From assembly GCA_019022495.1 (NCBI GenBank), contig JAFEKR010000004.1, positions 2,232,001 through 2,296,000 of the forward strand: a stretch of 64,000 nucleotides of DNA. The letters run 5' to 3'. The position numbers and the translations under genes were made by a program. Below the pieces are notes generated by a model. It ran no database searches. It had not been told where the DNA came from and worked only from the letters and a program-made list of their open reading frames with translations. The first letter of the stretch is position 1. Each line of letters opens with the position of its first letter. The stretch comes from Epichloe hybrida. Lineage: Eukaryota; Ascomycota; Sordariomycetes; Hypocreales; Clavicipitaceae. This document shows positions 22,056-35,906 of the stretch, piece by piece.

Positions 22056-23085
22056 CTAGTCTTCATCAAACCCAACATGACGACCGTCTTCTTCAACGTC
22101 CTCGTCGTACAAGACGTATGGTACAAATCGAAAGTCCAGAAAGCTTCGCTTCCCACCATCCATCTCGACCATGAACTGCAAGCTCAACACCCCCTGATCA
22201 TCTCCCCGGAGACTAATCTTGTTTGCGATGCGCATGGCCTCTGTAGAGTTCTTGACAAAGTCGAACTTGTAAGTCTGCGACCAGCGGTCGGCAATTGTGA
22301 ACGTCTCTAGTAGATCTCTGCCTCTAGCGAAATCAACTGCAGAACTTCCTAGATCACCTGTGCCGGCCAATGATAAGAAGGGGGGCGTTTTGGTCGCGAT
22401 GATGGTGAGCTTGTCCGGCGCGGTTGGGGAGATCTCGGCCAGAGCGTCGAGCAACGACCGCGACGGCATGATGATCTTGAACGACAGCTCCTCTCTGTTG
22501 AATGGGATATCCTCAGGCAGTTCCGGGACATATGTTGTGAGGCCGGCCGTTGTTTTCACCCCGGATTCTTCAATGGTAATCTTGAAAGGGTCACCTTGCT
22601 CGTTATACAGAAGTGTGCAGGTCCCAGATATTCCCAACGTCTGATTGCTGAACGCATCTGCCCGGTAGTTTCTCAAGTTGCTTCGATACGGATCCTGCTC
22701 GGCCTTTTGAGCCTTGGCAGCTACATCCACGGCGCCAAAAATCTGAAGAACCTCCAAAAGCGAGGCCAATGAAATTTGAAAATTCGGTAGTTCAGAGGCT
22801 TCGCCTTCATCAGCCGGCGGTAATTTGAGGCTGTACGACGAGAAAAGTGCCTTGTCAAGGAATGCAACTCCTGTTACGCGAGTTAGCCATGCCGAGCTGG
22901 ATCCGGTCTCAATACATAGTTCACGAACCTTGCATGACCCTGGAGTGATCAGCCGCAAATCTGATGCCTTCTTCTGTTATCTGAACATGGACTCGCGGTG
23001 CAAAATTAATACACCGTAGGAGCTGAAACAGCGGTCTCGTAGACGTGGCTACGGCTCGAAAAATTGGGGGGTTATCAGGCGCCAT
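22056..23085 (-). CDS. rad1: DNA damage checkpoint clamp subunit Rad1 (9-1-1 complex)
   Basis: PCNA-like subunit of the nuclear Rad9-Rad1-Hus1 ring that is loaded at damaged DNA to activate the ATR/Mec1 checkpoint (named Rad17 in budding yeast). Two exons, 23085-22929 and 22870-22056, with a 58-nt intron (GTTCGT..CAG), give 323 residues. The junction rebuilds SRVMQ/GVAFLDKALFSSY, typical of Rad1. N-terminal motif LLRCINFAPRVHVQITEEGIRF and central NFQISLASLLEVLQIFG, KITIEESGVKTTAGLTTY, and C-terminal LSLQFMVEM..SFLDFRFVPY follow the family order across both clamp half-domains. The start MAPDNPPIF gives the family length (~280-330); the in-frame upstream codons are an Arg/Lys-rich unlikely leader. 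It lies in tandem behind ost5, whose stop is 238 bp upstream. Confidence 0.93.
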
Positions 23086-23323
23086 TTTTTCCCCCTTGTG
23101 ACAAAAGGGTGCTGTTGTGTGGGTTTGTTGCGGCAAAAATAGTTCAAATGCAAGAAACTCTTTTTTTCTTCTCTGTAGAATAGAACTCGAAACAGTAATA
23201 TCAGACAACAGTCGCTCCACTGGGCTTTTTCTTCTTCTTCTTCTGCGTACTCCCAACTAATATACACTGTGAATGCTGGTTCACGGACCAGCTGGTTTGG
23301 TTAAAAAAGAGGTTGGGGGTATC

Positions 23324-23683
23324 TCAAACGTAGACGCCGACCGCGCAAAACATGTAAACGGTGCCAAAACTGTATCTCTGAGTTAGCCTCGTGGTAATGT
23401 TTTCGACTCGGAAACGACGGCATCGACATACGCAAAAGCCAGAGACGCGGGAATGCCGAGCGTAGTGAGGTTCACCAGGGATCGATCTAACAAGGAGTTA
23501 GTAAGCATCGAATTGTTGAACCTTTCATGCAAGAATAAACTCACTCAGCGCAAGTAAACCGGTTATGAATATTCCCAGGAGCATCAACAGAAATGCAACG
23601 AGGAACTGACTGTTCTTGCCGACGGTGGGGAGGAATGGACTGCCTGCAGCAGCTTGCCAAACCTCATGCAGCGAAGAATCCAT
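23324..23683 (-). CDS. ost5: Oligosaccharyltransferase subunit Ost5 (TMEM258 family)
   Basis: Small ER membrane subunit of the oligosaccharyltransferase that N-glycosylates proteins. Three exons on the minus strand, 23683-23545, 23486-23432 and 23369-23324, with 58- and 62-nt introns (GTGAGT..TAG and GTATGT..CAG), give 79 residues. The start MDSSLHEVWQAAAGSPFLP matches the N-terminal pattern of fungal Ost5, followed by a first membrane segment (FLVAFLLMLLGIFITGLLAL), a short loop, and a second membrane segment beginning LGIPASLAFAF and ending with the family-typical GTVYMFCAVGVYV. The last two exons are only 55 and 46 nt, so no single reading frame shows the whole gene. It is divergent from gcn5 (421 bp between start codons) and in tandem with rad1. 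Confidence 0.92.
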
Positions 23684-24104
23684 GTGCCGGGTAGTGTATA
23701 TCAAAGTACAGGGCCCAGAAGTGCGAGAGATACGCTGACTCAAATGGGCTCGCAGGCTGAGGTCGGCGCAATGGCAGCGAGAGATGGACTGTGGTTGAAA
23801 GTAAGGTCGTGATGTGATGATTGGCGAAGTTCACGAGCTGTTCCTGACCCGCTGGCCTAGAGGCTAGAGACATGGTGGCCAGAAGCACGAACCGAACGGG
23901 CTTAGCGGGAAGGGAGCCCCCCCTGGAAGCTTCCCCGGCCCGCTAACGTAAGCCGTGCACGGGCCACTCCACGCAGCTCCGTACATGTAGTCCGTACATG
24001 CACAGTCATCTTTTTGGAACGGTCGCTTTCGCCCAGGCTGCTTGCCAACCGACCAACTGTCGCATCAACCTTATTGCATCATATCTCTTGTCCGGAGAAT
24101 CGCG
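23684..24104. promoter_or_regulatory. Divergent promoter region between ost5 and gcn5
   Basis: 421 bp between the two start codons, so it must serve both genes. It contains two CCGTACATG repeats (about 23,979 and 23,993). No coding region is supported. Confidence 0.5.
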
Positions 24105-25375
24105 ATGATGGGGGACGTCATCAAAGAGGAAAACGGTGAGCATTGGCTCCAAAACCCATAATTTTTTTTTTTGGTCACCAAGCGTCCGGCTTTTGTCGAG
24201 ACTAACAGCGTTGTAAGGCGCGAAGCGCAAGGCTTCGGAGGATCCGACCTCGCCCTCGGTGCCCAAGCGATTTAAGCACGATGAAGAAAACGAGCCAGTA
24301 GAGGAGAAAAGACCAGCGGCCATGAAGCCAATCCCATTTCCCGAGAAGGTATGTACATATTTGTCAAGCCTGATTCATGTGCAAACTGCAAGGCTAAACA
24401 AGAACTACCCCGCAGCCTGCGGTGATTGAAGAGCGCAATGGCGAGATCGAGTTCCGAGTAGTCAATAATGACAACGAACGTGAATCCCTCATCATTCTGA
24501 CCGGCTTAAAATGCATCTTCCAAAAGCAACTTCCCAAGATGCCTAAAGACTACATTGCGCGACTAGTCTACGACCGAACCCACCTCTCGATCGCGATTGT
24601 CAAGAAGCCGTTGGAGGTCGTCGGCGGCATCACGTATCGTCCATTCAAGGGTCGGCAGTTTGCCGAGATTGTGTTTTGCGCCATCAGTTCGGATCAACAA
24701 GTCAAAGGATACGGTGCGCATCTCATGTCCCATTTAAAGGACTATGTCAAAGCCACCAGCGACGTAATGCACTTCTTGACCTACGCCGACAACTACGCCA
24801 TAGGCTACTTCAAGAAACAGGGCTTTACCAAGGAAATCACGCTCGACAGGAGAGTATGGATGGGATACATCAAGGACTACGAGGGTGGTACAATCATGCA
24901 ATGTTCCATGCTCCCGCGGATACGATACCTGGAAATGGGCCGCATGCTCCTCAAGCAAAAGGAATGCGTGCAGGCCAAGATCCGCGCCTACTCCAAGTCG
25001 CACACGGTTCACGCTCCACCCAAGGAGTGGAAGAGCGGAATCAAGGAAATCAATCCCTTGGACATCCCTGCCATTCGCGCATCCGGCTGGTCCCCCGACA
25101 TGGACGAGCTCGCCCGCCAGCCCCGTCACGGGCCCAACTACAACCAGCTGCTCCATCTGCTCAACGACCTCCAAAACCACCAGTCCGCATGGCCGTTCCT
25201 CGTGCCCGTCAACCGCGATGACGTCGCCGACTACTACGAAGTCATCAAGGAGCCCATGGACCTCAGCACCATGGAGAGCAAACTCGAGGCAGACCAGTAC
25301 GCCACGCCCGAAGACTTCACCCGAGACGCCAAGCTCGTCTTCGACAACTGCCGCAAGTACAACGGCAAAAACTGA
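24105..25375 (+). CDS. gcn5: Histone acetyltransferase Gcn5, truncated within the bromodomain
   Basis: Catalytic subunit of SAGA/ADA, acetylating histone H3 tails in the nucleus. Exons 24105-24135, 24218-24348 and 24416-25375 give 373 residues; the first intron uses an AAG acceptor. A basic, nuclear-localisation-like segment ([17 protein letters not shown]) precedes the GNAT domain: [17 protein letters not shown], catalytic glutamate in FAEIVFCAI (residue 138), acetyl-CoA loop [11 protein letters not shown], and [13 protein letters not shown]. The bromodomain begins at [15 protein letters not shown] and runs through [12 protein letters not shown] to CRKYN, whose Asn (residue 370) binds acetyl-lysine. 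Then the frame reads GKN and stops. Known Gcn5 proteins continue about 30 residues, forming the last bromodomain helix; nothing like it is found downstream. This is a real truncation, a deletion, or an assembly error. Confidence 0.9.
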
Positions 25376-25387
25376 GCCGAAGACCCA

Positions 25388-26028
25388 TCGAAGTCGTCAA
25401 GGATCGATGGAACGAGCGAGATCGAGAACGCCGTGAGATGGGTGCAGCGCACTGACTGGGAAGACGTCCGCGAAGGTTAGAAGGCACCATCGCGTCTCTC
25501 TGGTCCACGGCGTTTGGTAAGTCCATGCAGGACAGTGCTGCCAAGGTCCAGACCGGGCTGGAGGCGGGCGCCAACAGGGCCAAGGCTGGCGCAGAATCCG
25601 CCGCCGGCAAGATCAAAGCCCAAGCAAAGGGGGCCTTTGAACAGATTAAGGCAGAGGAGGAAGATTTCGCCGCCAAGGTCAAGGACAATGCCTTGCAAGC
25701 ACGACTAGCGGCATGGAGGGAAGCCCAAAGGGCCGAGAAGCAAGTCTGCGAGAAGGCCGTCGAGGCAGAAGCAGCCGTCAAGTCGGCGCTGGAGAAGGGC
25801 AAGGAGAAGGCTACAGAGGCTGTGGGCAAGGCCAGGTCCGAAGTTGGACTGACTGGCGAGGGCACTGCCCTCGGACATGTGGACTTGGCGGCGCTGAATC
25901 CCGTGCAAAAGGCGCTGGATCAGCGGTTCGAGAGGCCGAGTGGTGACAGGCGCAGCGTTGCGGAGGTCCTGAAGCAGAGATACACGCGGTTGGACAAGCG
26001 TGATAACACTGTTCTTAGGGGTTTATAG
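25388..26028 (+). pseudogene. mic12: MICOS subunit Mic12, N-terminally deleted and frameshifted
   Basis: Mic12/Aim5 is a mitochondrial inner-membrane protein that helps form crista junctions. Recognisable parts: VVKDRWNE (25,393 on), EIENAVRWVQRTDWEDVREG (25,418-25,477) and LEGTIASLWSTAFGKSMQD (25,477 on), then a long Ala/Lys/Glu-rich coiled region (ANRAKAGAESAAGKIKAQAK) ending RSVAEVLKQRYTRLDKRD. The second block sits in a different frame from the first and third: one extra base at about 25,417 and one missing at 25,475-25,477 explain it. Reading straight through meets a stop. The usual N-terminus, with the membrane anchor, is absent; only 14-20 bp separate the Gcn5 stop from the first Mic12 match. 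An ATG at 25,525 opens 167 intact codons. It is either a pseudogene or a badly sequenced/assembled stretch. Confidence 0.72.
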
Positions 26029-29002
<2,974 letters not shown>

Positions 29003-31590
29003 ATGGCTTAGAAAAGCCGGGAAACTGAAAAAAAAAGAGAGCAAGAAAAACCAATCAAGGCATTTACGACGGCGTTATTTTGGAGTATGCAATTGGGATT
29101 ATAGGATTCATATACAGTGGGCTGTTCATATGAACCCGATTTATCATGAAAGCGATGCGACCCGAATCGGAGCATCACCCGCGGCATATGGGGGGATAAT
29201 TCGGAAGGAGCATAAATGTGTGCTGAGCCATGAGGGAAATAGACATCTGGTTTTCTACAAATGTCATGCATTTTGGATTGTCTGGCGTGCCAGGGCCTCG
29301 AACATCGGACCATGCCGCAGTTGAGGTCCGGCAATAGGAAGCAAGGGGACCCTGATATTTCTTTTACGGCAACATGCGTGCTCAAGTACATCTGATGGTC
29401 TTGTGTGCCCGCTGAGCTTTAGCGTCTTGTGTCCCGCAAAAACAGAAACGTTTACTCGGGAAGATGTGGGTAGTCTCTGGAGAGTTGTCACAAACCAGTC
29501 ATCGAAATAGGCATTTGCCCGTGGGTTTCAAGGCTTGAAACGTCGCGGAGAGACGAAGATCGACGGGATGGAGCGTCAAGGGGTTGTCGTCGCCTGTCTG
29601 CAGCGGGAGGGTGTTTGAGCCAATAAGGCCCTTGCGTAAAAGCCAAAGTTCTTTTGTACGGGCAACAAGCTTTGGTGTTTCAAATAGAAGGGGACATGCC
29701 CTATCTGATCGTGAGATTGTATGCATGTTGATCGATGGTTGAGAAATCTTTTTTTTTTGGCCAACTGGCGCGCGGAGAGATCGGGCGAGTGCCGTGCAAA
29801 TTGGAGCCACAACCAACGACAAGTCGACCATAGTATTGCAGAAGATGTAGCAACAGATGAGAGCCGAAAGAAAATAAGATCACAAGTGGTGTCCATGAGG
29901 GAGGGAGCAATAATAACGCACAGGCAAAAATCAGAAAATAGAGTGGATCTCTACGGGTACACCCAGCCACGAAGCGTGCCTGTATCATCAGTTCTGCCAC
30001 GAGGATTGCCTGGCCGGTGTAGAAAGGAGGGTGCGGGACGGACGTTCTATGGAGCAGCTAAAGATAAAGCGGCTGTGTCAACGACGACCGATCTAGGCCA
30101 GAGTGAATCAAGTGCATCGTGGCTGATGATGTGTGTTTGGATGGACAAACAACAGCTGTGTTTTGTGCTGCACAAAACTTACTTGCCTTTGAACCAACAT
30201 CAATAGGGCATTTCGGCAACCAACCAAGTCATATCGACCAGCAATAGCAACATGCCACAGATCTTTCCTTTGATGCAAGATGCTAGTAGTGGTGATGTTG
30301 GAAGATATGCTAGTATGTATGTCTGAGCCTCCGGTAGGCACGGGATGTTTCGCGGAAGAAGCGGACAAAAATAGAAAACGCACGATAGAAAGTCGCCGAC
30401 CTCTGCGAGCCAGACGACATGAACCCAAAGCGGCGCGATTCGAAACACCCCAAGGTCGAGGAGCTCTGCGTTTGCCTGTTACAGCGACAGAGCCATACCC
30501 GCGTACTGCACGACGTGAAGAGTCAATCTGTGTTCGAGCCGTTTTGATGCCGTCTTGCCTAGCACCTGCAACTTGGCCGAAACAGTGACTCCACATCCCT
30601 TTGTGTGTGCGGAAGATCTCAGGCAAAGTACGGATAGGGGTTTAATAGGCTAATGAGGATAGTAATACATAATAATTAATAATGGGCAGATAAAGGGTAC
30701 TTAGTTTTACTAGAGAATCCTTCAACAATAGAAGTCTGGCTACCTTTTTTGTATTGGCCTCAATAAATGGGTCCGCGACCCGCCTAAGGTGTTCGCACAC
30801 TCAAAGGGGATAACGCACGGTGTCAATAACGCTCCTTCCACGACGATGCCTGTGCATTGCGAATCTCCGCCTCGACGACTTTTTATCGTTATTATGTCTG
30901 CTTTGTTGGCCAGTCGGAATTCTCCGTATCAGACGTGGTGGGCGGGGAGGTCATCTGAGAGTCTGAGGAAGGCGCACTCCACGCGGAGCTGCCTATGCGG
31001 TCTTGTAATCTTATACGTCCGTAGTCAGCTGCGAACAGGTGATGGCAGGGGGAGTGGCTGCACGGTCTTGAGTTGTTTTCACATTGACATTCTTTCTTAG
31101 TAATATGCCTCCTGCACACTTGCATGGATGAAAGCGTGGCAACAGGGCGATTTGCAGCGTTGTCATTGCTCACTCCGCTCTTCCGTCAACCTTGTTGATC
31201 AGCCCTCTTCCATTTACCCTCGAGTCTGTCCCCGCTCACTTCTTGTTACGGTTCCTGTCACAAGAAGATTTGGAGTGGACGAGCTGACTGCTTTTTCAGT
31301 GCATTTTGAACTGAACCTGCGGTGTTCAAGTGCTCAGGTCGAGAGTGTCAAAATCTAGTGCCGCACCTAGATCTCGCTCCTGTGGCCCTTTGACGATCGG
31401 TTTCGTCTTTCTTTTTCTCTTTGTCTCTTTGTCTCTTTCTTCTCTTTCTGCCTTTCCTTCGATATCCTTCAACTTTTTTGCTCCTTTCGGTCCTTTGTTT
31501 TAGTTTGTACTTCTCCTTAACTGCCTTTTACTTTCGACTCTCAATATATGACGATCCATACATGGACGACACTGTTCCCGTTACAGGAAA
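29003..31590. other. Long intergenic region, gene-free by eye
   Basis: 2.6 kb separating hem2 and the acyltransferase gene. It includes an AT-rich pocket at about 30,640-30,720 and a long pyrimidine tract (CTTTCTTTTTCTCTTTGTCT-like, 31,395-31,500) just upstream of the next gene, probably part of its promoter or leader. No reading frame here resembles a known protein. Confidence 0.5.
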
Positions 31591-33225
31591 ATGACGAAAA
31601 ACGACATACTAGTGCAGACTCACTCTCACGAAGAGAAAAAGGGACTTTTAGATGAGCGACCTATCACTGAATTCGAAAGTGATGGCAGCATTAGTGACAC
31701 CGAATCGCCATGTCACGTCAGGGTCAAGTTGCCAAGCTATTCCAAGCACAGTTCTGCATTCACGGTTTCCTATAATCGAATACCTTTCGCGTCTTGGCGT
31801 TTGCTATTTATACGAGGCGCTGTCTTTCTGATACCGAGCTTTCTGCAAAGAAGACATACCCGAGAACAAATATGCCCTCCTAAATTACCACCGACGGCAT
31901 ACTTGGATGGCATGAGAGGGCTCGCTGCTCTCACCGTCTTCTTTTGCCACTACTTCTATCAAGCCTTCACCATTGCCAAAACCTGGGGCACTGAGGACGA
32001 CAACTATCACTTCTTGAAACTTCCTCTCTTGAGGCTATGGTACCAGGGACCTCCCGCCGTCTGCATCTTTTTCGTCATCTCGGGGTATGCGTTGTCATAT
32101 CGGCCGCTGAAACTAATTCGCAATGGAGCCTTTTCCGACTTTGCGACTACCATGAGCTCTTTGACCTTTCGCCGAGGTATACGACTCTATCTGCCGACTA
32201 CCATCTCCACATTCATGATTGTCTGCCTTTTGCGAGTCGGAGCTTACGAGTGGACGAGGGAATTCGCCGAAGATCGCACGTATATGAAGAACGTTGTCGA
32301 GCCTCATCCCAGCCGCATGGAATCCTCGTATGCTCAGTTTAGAGACTGGATGATTCATATGTACAATTTCGTTCATGTCTTTGGCTGGGATAAGTTTGGT
32401 GGATCTACATGTGAGAGTCAAAACCGTCAAAACGCCAGCTATTTGCTAACACTGTGCTTCCCAGCGTACGATGTACACTTATGGACGATTCCCCTGGAAT
32501 TTCGATGCTCCCTCTATCTCTTCCTCACAATCATCGGCACCGCCCGACTTCGAACCAGCCTCAGATTTTTAACTGTCGGCGGCATCATGTGGTTCACTTA
32601 TCGTCATTCGAGATGGGAACTATGCTTGTTCTTTTGCGGCATGTTGCTCGCGGAGATGGACCATATTCGCGGAGCGCACGTTTCGCCTCCCGCTCTTCCT
32701 CAAAGTGAGAAGCAGCAAGCTCCTAGACCACAAAGCCTTCTCAAGGGGGTCTTCTGGGCTCTGGTAAGCCTCTTGGGCTTATATTTGATGTCCCAGCCTG
32801 ACGATCGAGGGGAGGTGGCTCCAGGATGGGTGTATTTGAGTTCACTTATCCCCGAGTGGTGGACGGAAGAACAGTACCGATACTGGCAATCTATAGGTGC
32901 GGTGGTTTTTGTCCTTGCTGTTGGTCACTCCCGCAATTGGCAGCGATTCTTCAACTCAGCCGGGGTTCAATACTTTGGCAAGATCTCATATGCTTTGTAC
33001 CTTATGCACGGCCCAGCAATGCATACAGTTGGTTACCACTGGGAGAAGATGGCATATGGACTGACAGGAGTTGAGGGATACTGGTACAACGCTGGCTTTG
33101 TGCTGGGTGCCATGTTTTGCATCCCGACTGTAATTTGGTGGGCGGATGTGTTCTGGAGGGCAGTAGACGTTCCCACAGTCAAGTTTGCCAAGTGGGTTGA
33201 GACCCAGTGTATTTCAGAAAGGTGA
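31591..33225 (+). CDS. Acyltransferase-3 family membrane protein
   Basis: Multi-pass membrane O-acyltransferase of the type that modifies sugars, sterols or secondary metabolites; substrate unknown. Exons 31591-32410 and 32465-33225 give 526 residues. The intron of 54 nt (GTGAGA..CAG, GCTAAC branch site) is a multiple of three and has no stop, so the frame is open through it; removing it restores FGGSTSYDVHLWTIPLEF, whereas reading through inserts 18 foreign residues. Family signs: the N-terminal AYLDGMRGLAALTVFFCHYF segment with the putative catalytic histidine, PPAVCIFFVISGYALSYR, and several membrane segments (FMIVCLLRVGAY, LLKGVFWALVSLLGLYL, IGAVVFVLAVGH, VLGAMFCIPTVIWW). The first ~65 residues are hydrophilic and probably cytosolic. 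Confidence 0.88.
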   Translation: MTKNDILVQTHSHEEKKGLLDERPITEFESDGSISDTESPCHVRVKLPSYSKHSSAFTVSYNRIPFASWRLLFIRGAVFLIPSFLQRRHTREQICPPKLPPTAYLDGMRGLAALTVFFCHYFYQAFTIAKTWGTEDDNYHFLKLPLLRLWYQGPPAVCIFFVISGYALSYRPLKLIRNGAFSDFATTMSSLTFRRGIRLYLPTTISTFMIVCLLRVGAYEWTREFAEDRTYMKNVVEPHPSRMESSYAQFRDWMIHMYNFVHVFGWDKFGGSTCESQNRQNASYLLTLCFPAYDVHLWTIPLEFRCSLYLFLTIIGTARLRTSLRFLTVGGIMWFTYRHSRWELCLFFCGMLLAEMDHIRGAHVSPPALPQSEKQQAPRPQSLLKGVFWALVSLLGLYLMSQPDDRGEVAPGWVYLSSLIPEWWTEEQYRYWQSIGAVVFVLAVGHSRNWQRFFNSAGVQYFGKISYALYLMHGPAMHTVGYHWEKMAYGLTGVEGYWYNAGFVLGAMFCIPTVIWWADVFWRAVDVPTVKFAKWVETQCISER

Positions 33226-33846
33226 GATTAAGCGGACAAATGATAGTTCGAGATGTCAAGCTTAAATCATGGGAGAAAAAGGTTGATTAATCCTAACGGT
33301 TCAAACTACACATATTTACGACGGGGAGGTATATAAAGCAGCTCGGGCTAGGTCTTATAATGGTTGCTGTCCTCGAAGGACACATATGTTTCCTCGAGAT
33401 TTTTCGTTTGTTTTGAGATTTGTTTTACTTTTTTTTTCCCCTGCACCGTTGACGGGCCATGGATGACGAGGCCTGTCCTTCGTCTTCGGGCATCTTTGCG
33501 AGGAAAGTTTCCACATGATCCGAATTGGGAGAGACACAACTTGCAACTGCCAGCAAAATGATGGTGCATGTACGGAGTTACTTTGACTCGCCACGAAGAT
33601 GGTTGAAATAAGAATGAAGGAGAATGAAGAAAAAATCCGATAGGCCAAATGTAGAAGAAGTGAAATTTTCCCTATAGATGAGGGACCAAGACTTATAATC
33701 ACATGACGGGTTATAATCACAAGGTCAACGCCGGTTCGGCTCTCCTCGTCCTCCTTTTCTTTCCCGCTTTTGCCGGCCCCAACGCCACACACGGCTCGCA
33801 TTTTATACAACTATGGCAAAATCTTTTTTATTTTTTTTTTCATTTT
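33226..33846. other. Intergenic region between convergent genes
   Basis: 621 bp between the acyltransferase and amidohydrolase stops, with T-rich homopolymers at 33,430 and 33,826-33,870. It holds both 3' UTRs. No supported gene. Confidence 0.55.
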
Positions 33847-35906
33847 TTATGGTTTTTTTTTGTCAACTTTTTGGGGGGGTTTCGTTACTTCTTCCCTCGC
33901 GTAGACCTTTTTGCCGGCGACCCACGTCTCCCTGACCTTGAGAGTGCGGAAGTCCTCGATGGGGATATCCTCAATTGGTTCGTCGAGGACAAGCCAGTCA
34001 GCAAAGGCACCGTCTCTGATCAAGCCGGCCCTACCGTCGAGGAAAGCACCGTAGGCGGTGGCGCCGGTGAAGCCCCAGATGGCTTCGTCAAAGGTCAGGG
34101 CCTCCTCGGTGTGCCAGCCCTCGGGCGAGCCGTTGAAGCCGAGACCGGTGGCGGGATTCTTGCGCGTGACGGCGGCGTAGATGCCGTGGAAGGGGTTGGG
34201 CGGCTCGACGGGGAAATCGCTGCCGAGGAGGGGCGCGATGTTGATGTAGGAGCGCATGCGGTAGGCGCGCTCGGCGGTGCGGTCGGGCCCCAGCCTGAGG
34301 TGGGCGAAGCGCATGTCGTCGGTCGGGTGGGTGGGCTGGAGGGAGGGGATGATGCCGATGTTGTGCATGCGCGCCTGGTCGTCGGGGTGGACGATCTGGG
34401 CGTGCTCGATGCGGAAGCGGTGCTTGACCTGGCAGATGCGGAGGGCCTCGTAGTTGTCCGGGGCGGCCTCGGGGCAGACGTGGACCAGGGCGGCGACGAA
34501 GGCGTCGATGACTTGGCGGTTGGCGCGGTCGCCGATGGCGTGGACGTTGACTTGGAAGCCGGCTTGGGCCCAGGTCTTGGTGAGGTTGGCCATGGCCGTC
34601 GAGTTGATGAGGAGAGTGCCGGATGAGTTGGCCTTGTCGGCGTAGGGCTCTAGCATGGCGGAGCCCCAGCTGCCGAGGGCGCCGTCTGTGATGGGATTGA
34701 CCGGGTTAGAGATGTATATATTATATAATATAGATATACATGTATATTTGATCTGCAAAGTGTCTGGGTTTTTTTTTCATTTTTTTTTTCATATCCTTCT
34801 AGGGGGTGAGGAAGGGGATATTCAGGAAAAAAACAAGACAGATTAGGGACAAGGCCAGGGATTAGAGACATACCAGCAAACAGCTTGACGCTCTGAAGCC
34901 AGAATCGAGAATCATTCCTGGCTATCCTGGTGGCGTTGTCGGGACAGTACGAGTTTCGCGTGTCGCACTCGAGCATGGCGTATACGCGGACGGTCCAGTC
35001 CTCGCCGTCAGCAAGCTTGTTGTACAAGGCGACATCGGCGGGCAGGGTGCTCGCGTCGTGGACGCCCACGAGGCCGAGCCTGTTGAGATCCCTCATGGCA
35101 TCCCTGACGAGACGCGTCCTGGTCCCGTCGTTGGCCTTGGGCCACAGCTGCATGACGGGGTCCATGGCGTCGTCGCAGAAGACGCCCGCGCCGGGCTCGC
35201 GGATGATCTGGCCGCCCGGCGTCTCCGTCATGTTCCGGGGGAGCATGTCCAGGACGGGCTGGGACACCCAGACGCAGTGGCCGTCGTTGCGGTCCAGCAT
35301 CATGAAGATGCCCCTGAGGGCCGGGTCCGCGTCAATGTCCCCGGCCGTGGGCATGCGGCCGTACAAGTCCTGGTCCCATCCCGCGCCCCTTAGCCAAGAG
35401 CTCCTTGTGCCGGCGTCAAGGTTCCGCCTCAGGTGCGCCCTGAGCCGGCTCCTGACCTCGGTCATGTTCTGCGCGGCGAAGAGGTCGACCGAGTGGAGGA
35501 ACTCGCCCCAGGCCATGAGGTGGCCGTGGCCGTCCCACAGGCCGGGGATGACATGGCCGTCGAGGAGCTTGGTCTTGGACGTCTTGGACTCGGCGCCGTC
35601 ACACGACGACGACGACGACGACTCCTCCTCGGCCGCCTCCTCCATGTTGGCGTCGCTCCACACGCGGGCAAAGGTGCCGTTGACGACGGTGAAGCACTGC
35701 GCCGAGGGGTTGTCGCGGTCATGGGTGCGGACCCCGCGGTAGCAGTAGGTCGATGCGTTGTTGGCGACGGAGCCGAGCGACGACGAGGTGAAGAAGAAGC
35801 CGAGGGGCTCGGGGCGAGCCGAGAGGACCGAGAGGGCAAATGCCATGGCCACGGCGAGGACGATGGAGAGGAAGGATCCCCATCGGAGGAGGGGCGCGAG
35901 AAACAT
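33847..35906 (-). CDS. Amidohydrolase family 3 (YtcJ-like) metal-dependent hydrolase, membrane-anchored
   Basis: Two exons, 35906-34874 and 34685-33847, joined over a 188-nt intron, give 623 residues. The junction rebuilds SVKLFA/DGALGSWGSAM, typical of the family. Metal-site and barrel motifs are visible: DGHVIPGLWDGHGHLMAWG (HxH), VNVHAIGDRANRQVID, RIEHAQIV, and a late SDFPVEPPNPFHGIYAAVTR. Residues ~8-30 (RWGSFLSIVLAVAMAFALSVL) form a signal anchor, and several N-x-S/T sites suggest an exported or luminal enzyme. A polyserine stretch (SSSSSS) is coded by a CGA/GAC repeat at 35,598-35,622 on the plus strand. The substrate cannot be inferred; relatives hydrolyse amides or N-substituted rings. 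It is the last gene before the transposon block, 0.5 kb away. Confidence 0.88.

Noticed and set aside
25375..25480. An intron that would rescue the Gcn5 C-terminus
   Set aside because: A GTACAA donor and a GTGCAG acceptor exist, but the joined frame gives Mic12 sequence and a stop, not the Gcn5 bromodomain end; no such end is found downstream.
33703..34626. A 307-codon plus-strand frame antisense to the amidohydrolase
   Set aside because: Composition is dominated by Gly, Val, Asp and Glu as expected from the complement of a GC-rich coding exon; the minus strand carries all enzyme motifs.
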